10,575 nt of DNA from Chloroflexota bacterium (GTDB lineage: Bacteria > Chloroflexota > Anaerolineae > Aggregatilineales > Phototrophicaceae). Positions 6,206-10,575 of the stretch are shown piece after piece (position 1 is the first letter of the stretch; each line of letters begins with the position of its first letter). Under the pieces are notes generated by a model. That model saw only the letters and a list, made by a program, of their open reading frames with translations, was not told the origin of the DNA and made no database searches. The stretch covers positions 1-10,575 of the forward strand of contig JAADYY010000420.1 of the NCBI GenBank assembly GCA_010092805.1, written 5' to 3'. A program made the position numbers and the translations under genes.

Positions 6206-7246
6206 TCATGCGATTCGGATGACGACTTTACCGAAGTGATCGCGCTCCTCAAGGAGGCGGTGGCCCTCGTGGATTTCGGAGAGCGGCAGCACGGTATCGA
6301 CGACGGGCTGTACAACGCCTGACTCCGCTAGTTTGAGCACCGTCACCAAGCCTGGATAGGTGCCGCCGTTCGCGCCGATGATGCGCAGTTGGCGATGATA
6401 GATCTGCGGGATGCTCAGATCGAAATTGGTGCCCGCGTGCGACCCACAGACGACCAGCCGCCCGTTGCGCGCCAGCACAGCGAGCGAGTCTGCCCAGGTA
6501 GACGCCCCAACGTTATTCTGCACCATATCGACACCACGCTGAGCTGTCGCGTCGAGGATCTGTGCTGTCCACGTCGGGTCGCGGTAATCGACAACGACTT
6601 CCGCGCCGAGATCGTGCGCTTTTTGCATTTTCTCCGGGCTGGAGGTGGTCGCCAGGATGTGCGCCCCCGCGTGCCGGGCGATCTGGACGCTGATTGAGGC
6701 GACGCCACCACCCGCGCCAGGGATCAGCACCGTCTCACCGACACGGAGCTGGCCCAGCGTAATGAGCATGTGCCAGGCGGTCATCCCGACGACGGGCAGG
6801 GCTGCCACCGCCTCGAATGACAGGCTATCCGGCTTGCGGATCAGGTTGGCGGCGGGCACCGTGACGTATTCCGCCAAGCCGCCATTGATGTGCTCGCCGA
6901 TGATCTTGTGATCCGGGCAGACGGTGAGCGAACCGCTGCGGCACAATTCACAGACGCTACAGGTGATCAGCGGGTAGACCAGCACAGCGTCGCCAGCAGC
7001 CCACCCCTCAACTTGATCGCCGACAGCATCGATCACCCCGGCGATGTCCGATCCTGTGATCAGTGGCAGCGGGATCGCGCCGAACTTCGGCCCGCGCCGG
7101 ATGCCCACGTCCAGCCAATTGAGGGCGCAGGCTTCGACCTTGATACGGACTTCGCCCGGCTTCGGCTGCGGGAGCGGCACACTGATGAGTTTGACTGCGT
7201 CGCGGTCGCCGTGATATTGAAGCACGGCGGCGGTCATCGTCGTCAT
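6206..7246 (-). CDS. MDR-superfamily zinc-binding dehydrogenase / quinone oxidoreductase-like
   Basis: A 346-residue medium-chain dehydrogenase/reductase. I start it at the ATG complementary to 7244-7246, which overlaps the stop of the transporter ATPase in an ATGA. A longer frame to 7312 would overlap that gene by 70 bases and adds an Arg-rich head unlike the family. The GroES-like domain spans about 1-130. It keeps the structural-zinc cysteines Cys96, 99, 102 and 110 (CSVCELC, then C). The catalytic-zinc positions are altered: the usual Cys region reads ALNWLDVG (41-48) and the usual GHE reads GSD (65-67), so no catalytic zinc is expected. The Rossmann nucleotide-binding domain follows with GAGGGVAS (177-184) and then ILATTSS (197-203). 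This combination fits the Zn_ADH_like1 (cd08266-type) subgroup of MDR enzymes, probably NAD(P)H-dependent. The substrate is unknown. No Shine-Dalgarno is visible, so translation is likely coupled to the ATPase gene. Confidence 0.87.
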   Translation of the reverse strand: MTTMTAAVLQYHGDRDAVKLISVPLPQPKPGEVRIKVEACALNWLDVGIRRGPKFGAIPLPLITGSDIAGVIDAVGDQVEGWAAGDAVLVYPLITCSVCELCRSGSLTVCPDHKIIGEHINGGLAEYVTVPAANLIRKPDSLSFEAVAALPVVGMTAWHMLITLGQLRVGETVLIPGAGGGVASISVQIARHAGAHILATTSSPEKMQKAHDLGAEVVVDYRDPTWTAQILDATAQRGVDMVQNNVGASTWADSLAVLARNGRLVVCGSHAGTNFDLSIPQIYHRQLRIIGANGGTYPGLVTVLKLAESGVVQPVVDTVLPLSEIHEGHRLLEERDHFGKVVIRIA

Positions 7247-9360
7247 GCGGGTTGCTCGCTGGCCGCTGGCGTTAACTTCGGCGAGTCGGCGTGTTCGCCG
7301 TACAGATGGCACAGGACATCATGTTTATCCGCGATGGCGATCCGCGACGGCATGATGCTACGGCAGGCTTCCAGCGCTTCCGGGCAGCGCTCGACGAACG
7401 GGCAGCCCTGCGCCAAATCCGTGGGGCGGGGCACCCCCTCACGGATGCGCAGCGGCGGATTCACCAGCGACGGATCGGGCAGGGGCACGGCAGCGACGAG
7501 TGCCTGGGTGTAGGGGTGCTTCGGGTTGTTGATGATCTCGTCGCTCGGCCCATATTCGACCATGTAGCCGAGGTACATTACCGCGATGTGGTCGCAGGTG
7601 TAACGCAACAGCGATAGATCGTGAGAGATGTAAACCGTCGCCAGGCCCATCTCTTTCGTGAGGCGCTTGGTCGTGTTGAGAATCCCGGCGCGCACCGAGA
7701 CATCGAGCATGGAGACTGGCTCGTCCGCAATGATGAAATCAGGGTGCAGCACCAGCGCCCGCGCCAACACGACGCGCTGCAACTGCCCGCCAGAAAGCTG
7801 GTGCGGATACTTGTTGAGGAACATTTCCGCCGGGCGCAGGTTCACACGATTAAGTGTATCGACGATGCGTTCCAGGCGCTGCCCCTCATCGCGCCAGCCG
7901 TGAATCATCAACGGCTCGGCCAGCGAGCGGTACAACGTGAAGCGCGGGTTGAGTGCCTCGAATGGGTTTTGGAACATCAATTGCACGCGGCTGCGAAAGG
8001 CGAGCAGTTCGTCTTCGGGCAGTTCGGCGAGATCTTTGCCATCGAAGATGATCTGGCCCTCGCTGGGGTTGATGAGCTTTACCAGCAGCTTGCCCGTCGT
8101 CGATTTGCCGCAGCCGGACTCCCCGGCGATGCCCAGGCTTTCGCCGCGTCGCAGCTTGAACGACAGATCGTTGACGGCATAAATTGTCTGCTCGCCCTGA
8201 CCGCGTATCAGGCCCGCCAAACCGCCGCCGATCTTGTAGCGTTTCGAAACGCTTTTCATCTCGACCAGCACCTCCTCGCCGTTGAGCTGCGCCGCGGCGC
8301 TGGTGCCGCCATTGATTGGAGGCATCTCGACGGTTTGGTACTGCTGCCCCACGAGCGACCGCTTCCACAACGCCGGATCTTGCGCCGCGACGCGCAGGTC
8401 GGCCATTTCAGCGGAGCGCAGGCACGCCGCCAGGTGCTTCGACCCAACCAACTCCAACTGCGGATCGGTCGCACGGCAGCGATCCTCGACGAACGGGCAG
8501 CGCTCAGCGAAGCGGCAGCCCGTCGGCGGCTGGTGCAAATCTGGCGGGAAGCCCTCAATCGTGATCAGGGTATCTTTCGCTTGCATGACGTTCGGGAACG
8601 CCTGCTGCAACCCCAGGCTGTAGGGATGGCTGGGCGCAGCGAAGAATGTTTCGGCGCTGGCCTGCTCAACTATGCGCCCGGCATACATCACTGCCACCGA
8701 GTCGCAGACCTGCGCGACCACCGAAATATCGTGCGTGATCAGCAGCATGGTCAGGTTGAGTTCGTCCTGCAAGCGGCGCAGCACATCTAGAATCTGATGC
8801 TGGACGATCACATCCAGGGCGGTCACCGGTTCGTCGGCGATCAAGAGGCTGGGGCTGAGCGCCAACGCCATCGCGATCACGGCGCGCTGTTTCATGCCGC
8901 CAGAAAACTCGTGTGGGTAATTCGAGAGCCGCTTGGCTTCCAGGCCGACGAGTTCAAACAGATCGACGGCGCGTGTTTTCGCGCTCCGCTGATCGTAGCC
9001 ACCGCGCACCACCAACAGCCGCTCGAGCTGCTGCCCGACACGCTGGACGGGATCAAGCGAGTCCATTGACGCTTGCGGGATCATCGCGATCTCTTTCCAG
9101 CGGATCTCGCGCATCTCGGCAGGGGAGAGTGCCAGCAGGTTACGCCCCTTGTAGATCACCTCACCCTGCGGGATCACGCTGTTGGCGGGCAGCACCCGCA
9201 CCAACGCCCGCAGCAGCGTCGTTTTGCCACAACCCGACTCGCCGATGACGCCGAGGTGCTGCGCTTCCGCCACATCCAGCGAGACGCCGTCCACCGCATG
9301 AACCGTCCCGCGCTCTGTCTTGTAATTGACACAGAGATTTCGTACCGACAGCAATGACAT
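7243..9360 (-). CDS. dppD: Fused double ATPase of a dipeptide/oligopeptide ABC transporter (DppD-DppF)
   Basis: A 705-residue cytoplasmic protein holding both nucleotide-binding domains that most bacteria encode as separate DppD and DppF. They power import through the DppB/DppC permeases encoded just upstream. First ATPase: Walker A GESGCGKT (40-47), signature FSGGMKQ (152-158), Walker B LLIADEP (172-178), switch His210, then the oligo_HPY tail with Cys282, 288, 295 and 313. Second: Walker A GESGCGKST (413-421), signature LSGGQLQ (522-528), Walker B FIIADEP (542-548), His580 and a second Cys set 653, 659, 666 and 684. Both active sites look intact, including the Glu after each Walker B Asp. 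The four-Cys tails match those of Dpp/Opp ATPases, where an iron-sulfur cluster has been described. The linker is about 320-365. An AGGG lies 8 bases before the ATG. The gap to the permease gene is 24 bases, and the stop overlaps the dehydrogenase start. The substrate (peptides, possibly other solutes) cannot be read from the ATPase. Confidence 0.93.
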   Translation of the reverse strand: MSLLSVRNLCVNYKTERGTVHAVDGVSLDVAEAQHLGVIGESGCGKTTLLRALVRVLPANSVIPQGEVIYKGRNLLALSPAEMREIRWKEIAMIPQASMDSLDPVQRVGQQLERLLVVRGGYDQRSAKTRAVDLFELVGLEAKRLSNYPHEFSGGMKQRAVIAMALALSPSLLIADEPVTALDVIVQHQILDVLRRLQDELNLTMLLITHDISVVAQVCDSVAVMYAGRIVEQASAETFFAAPSHPYSLGLQQAFPNVMQAKDTLITIEGFPPDLHQPPTGCRFAERCPFVEDRCRATDPQLELVGSKHLAACLRSAEMADLRVAAQDPALWKRSLVGQQYQTVEMPPINGGTSAAAQLNGEEVLVEMKSVSKRYKIGGGLAGLIRGQGEQTIYAVNDLSFKLRRGESLGIAGESGCGKSTTGKLLVKLINPSEGQIIFDGKDLAELPEDELLAFRSRVQLMFQNPFEALNPRFTLYRSLAEPLMIHGWRDEGQRLERIVDTLNRVNLRPAEMFLNKYPHQLSGGQLQRVVLARALVLHPDFIIADEPVSMLDVSVRAGILNTTKRLTKEMGLATVYISHDLSLLRYTCDHIAVMYLGYMVEYGPSDEIINNPKHPYTQALVAAVPLPDPSLVNPPLRIREGVPRPTDLAQGCPFVERCPEALEACRSIMPSRIAIADKHDVLCHLYGEHADSPKLTPAASEQPA

Positions 9361-9384
9361 GCACTCGACCCTTCGAAATATCGC

Positions 9385-10344
9385 TTAATGGCGGCGCAGG
9401 CGCGGGAACAGCACTTCTTCGTAGCCGCGCCCGATAAAGAACCCGGCCATCACGGTGAGCATGATGCACAGGCCCGGCGGGATGATCCAATAGTAGGCAC
9501 CACGCGAGAGCGCCAGCGACAAGAACGCATCTTGCAGCATGAAGCCCCAACTCACCGACTCGGGATCGCTGAAGCCGAGGAAGCTGACGCTCGCCTCAGT
9601 GAGGATGGCCCAGCCAATCGCCAGCGACCCGTAAAGGAACGTCAGCGGCAAAATGCTCGGCGCAATGTACATGAAGATGATGCGCAGGCTGCTTGCCCCG
9701 GAGACTTTCGCAGCGCTGACGAAGGCCTTCTCTTTGATCACCAACACCTGCGAGCGCACCACACGACTCGAGTCGCGCCAGAGGAGCAACGACATCGCCA
9801 AGACAACGTTCCATACGCTCGGATCGAGGAAGGCGGAGAGCACAATGATGAACGGGATGAACGGTATACCGAAAGCGACATCGGCCAGACGCATGAGCAG
9901 CATGTCGATCCAGCCGCCGTAGTATCCAGCGATCAGCCCGACAACTGTGCCGATCACAGAGACGGTGATGGCCGCCGAAAAGCCGACCAACAGCGCGGTC
10001 TGCGAGCCGTAGACCAACTGTGAAAAAATATCGCGCCCAACATTCGTCGTCCCCAGAATGAACTGGACCGGCTCATCGGCGTCTTCCATCCAGAACGGAC
10101 GCTTGTTCGACAGCCACACACCATCCTGCTCAACGACTTCCAGCGGATCATAAGGGGCAATGAAGGGGGCGAGCACCGCGACCAAAAAGAAGAATATGAA
10201 AATAAACAGGCCAAACGCCGCCATCCGGTCGCGCTGAAACACTTCCAGGTTGGTTTGCCACAACTGGCGCAGCGGCGACCCCAACTTGACGGCCATGGTT
10301 TGCGAACTGAGTTGGGCTTCTTGGATCCGCGCTTCTTGCTGCAT
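9385..10344 (-). CDS. dppC: DppC/OppC-type ABC transporter permease
   Basis: A 319-residue inner-membrane permease of the binding-protein-dependent peptide/nickel uptake family, near the usual 290-320 residues of DppC/OppC. A cytoplasmic N-terminal segment (about 1-40) precedes the first membrane helix (41-63). A long external loop reaches GTTNVGRDIFSQLVYG (98-113), a family hallmark. Further helices follow at about 118-142, 155-173, 178-190 and 232-250, with the last at 286-306. The EAA coupling loop that contacts the ATPase spans about 204-230 (AKVSGASSLRIIFMYIAPS, 212-230). An AAGGA lies about 9 bases before the ATG. The gene sits 33 bases after the DppB fragment and 24 bases before the fused ATPase, so it is clearly part of one operon. 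Confidence 0.93.
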   Translation of the reverse strand: MQQEARIQEAQLSSQTMAVKLGSPLRQLWQTNLEVFQRDRMAAFGLFIFIFFFLVAVLAPFIAPYDPLEVVEQDGVWLSNKRPFWMEDADEPVQFILGTTNVGRDIFSQLVYGSQTALLVGFSAAITVSVIGTVVGLIAGYYGGWIDMLLMRLADVAFGIPFIPFIIVLSAFLDPSVWNVVLAMSLLLWRDSSRVVRSQVLVIKEKAFVSAAKVSGASSLRIIFMYIAPSILPLTFLYGSLAIGWAILTEASVSFLGFSDPESVSWGFMLQDAFLSLALSRGAYYWIIPPGLCIMLTVMAGFFIGRGYEEVLFPRLRRH

Positions 10345-10377
10345 AAGGATCGTTCCTTCGAGACTTGGTCGAACTTA

Positions 10378-10575
10378 CTACGACATCTGGGCTTGTGCCG
10401 ATGATCCAACGCGCGGATCGAGTAGACTGTAAAGAATATCGGCGGCGAAATTCAGGAAGACGATGATGACGGCGATGATGAAAAACGCCCCCTGCGCCAG
10501 CGGATAATCCGCCTGCGCGACTGCGCGCACGAGCGTTCGCCCTAAACCCGGCCACGCGAACACATTCTCGATCAC
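10378..10575 (-). CDS. dppB: DppB/OppB-type ABC transporter permease, C-terminal part
   Basis: Only the last 65 codons are in the window. The codon at 10575-10573 is GTG, but it lies inside the conserved (V/I)IENVFAWPGLGR segment and is not a start, so the gene continues past the right edge. The fragment shows ENVFAWPGLGRTLV, then DYPLAQGA and a final membrane helix, closing with LYSLLDPRV, the typical C-terminus of DppB/OppB permeases, which pair with DppC. The stop TAG is complementary to 10378-10380. The solute-binding protein gene (DppA type) is expected farther right but is not visible here. Confidence 0.9.
   Translation of the reverse strand: MIENVFAWPGLGRTLVRAVAQADYPLAQGAFFIIAVIIVFLNFAADILYSLLDPRVGSSAQAQMS

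Noticed and set aside
7247..7312. Upstream extension of the dehydrogenase gene to 7312
   Set aside because: It would overlap the ATPase coding region by 70 bases and add Arg-rich residues not typical of the family. The ATGA overlap start at 7246 is preferred.
7621..8790. Long plus-strand open frame of 389 codons opposite the ABC ATPase
   Set aside because: It is antisense to a gene with intact Walker A, signature and Walker B motifs. Long antisense frames are common in GC-rich genes with strong codon bias, and the translation shows no recognisable domain.

Overview
This GC-rich window of ordinary chromosomal character most resembles the Chloroflexota (Anaerolineae-like). That placement is inference. 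It rests on secreted proteins with Pro/Thr-rich tails, a bacterial SH3 domain, GldG-like extracytoplasmic proteins, a fused double-ATPase peptide transporter subunit, and alternating GTG/ATG starts with few strong Shine-Dalgarno sites. I see no RNA genes, CRISPR array, insertion sequence or phage genes.

Layout: (1) At 1-253, on the minus strand, is the start of a secreted protein that runs off the left edge. (2) A 230-bp divergent intergenic region carries promoter-like elements in both directions and a perfect 8-bp inverted repeat. (3) At 484-3286 (+) are two adjacent, mutually similar extracytoplasmic GldG/DUF4350-like proteins. The second also carries a CBM9/DOMON-like middle domain and a C-terminal SH3b domain. 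(4) At 3503-3949 (+) is a Fur-superfamily metalloregulator. (5) At 4047-5111 (+), behind a near-consensus sigma70-type promoter and a strong Shine-Dalgarno, is a secreted thioredoxin-fold (TlpA/ResA-like) protein with an extra PsbP/DUF1795-like N-terminal domain. (6) A 13-bp perfect inverted repeat lies between the convergent genes at 5112-5196. (7) On the minus strand, reading from the right edge inward, is an operon of a peptide-type ABC transporter: the DppB permease C-terminus (10575-10378), the DppC permease (10344-9385) and a fused DppD-DppF ATPase (9360-7243). An MDR-family zinc-binding dehydrogenase (7246-6206) overlaps the ATPase by 4 bases (ATGA). After a 94-base gap comes ribokinase RbsK (6111-5197).

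How it may work together: the right half is an uptake and catabolic block. It couples import of a peptide-like solute to an NAD(P)H-dependent oxidoreductase, with a sugar kinase next door. The left half encodes cell-surface or envelope proteins of unknown role plus a metal-responsive regulator and an extracytoplasmic thiol-redox protein. The least explained part is the pair of secreted GldG-like paralogues without any ABC-2 exporter genes in the window. I found no convincing new defence or mobile system.
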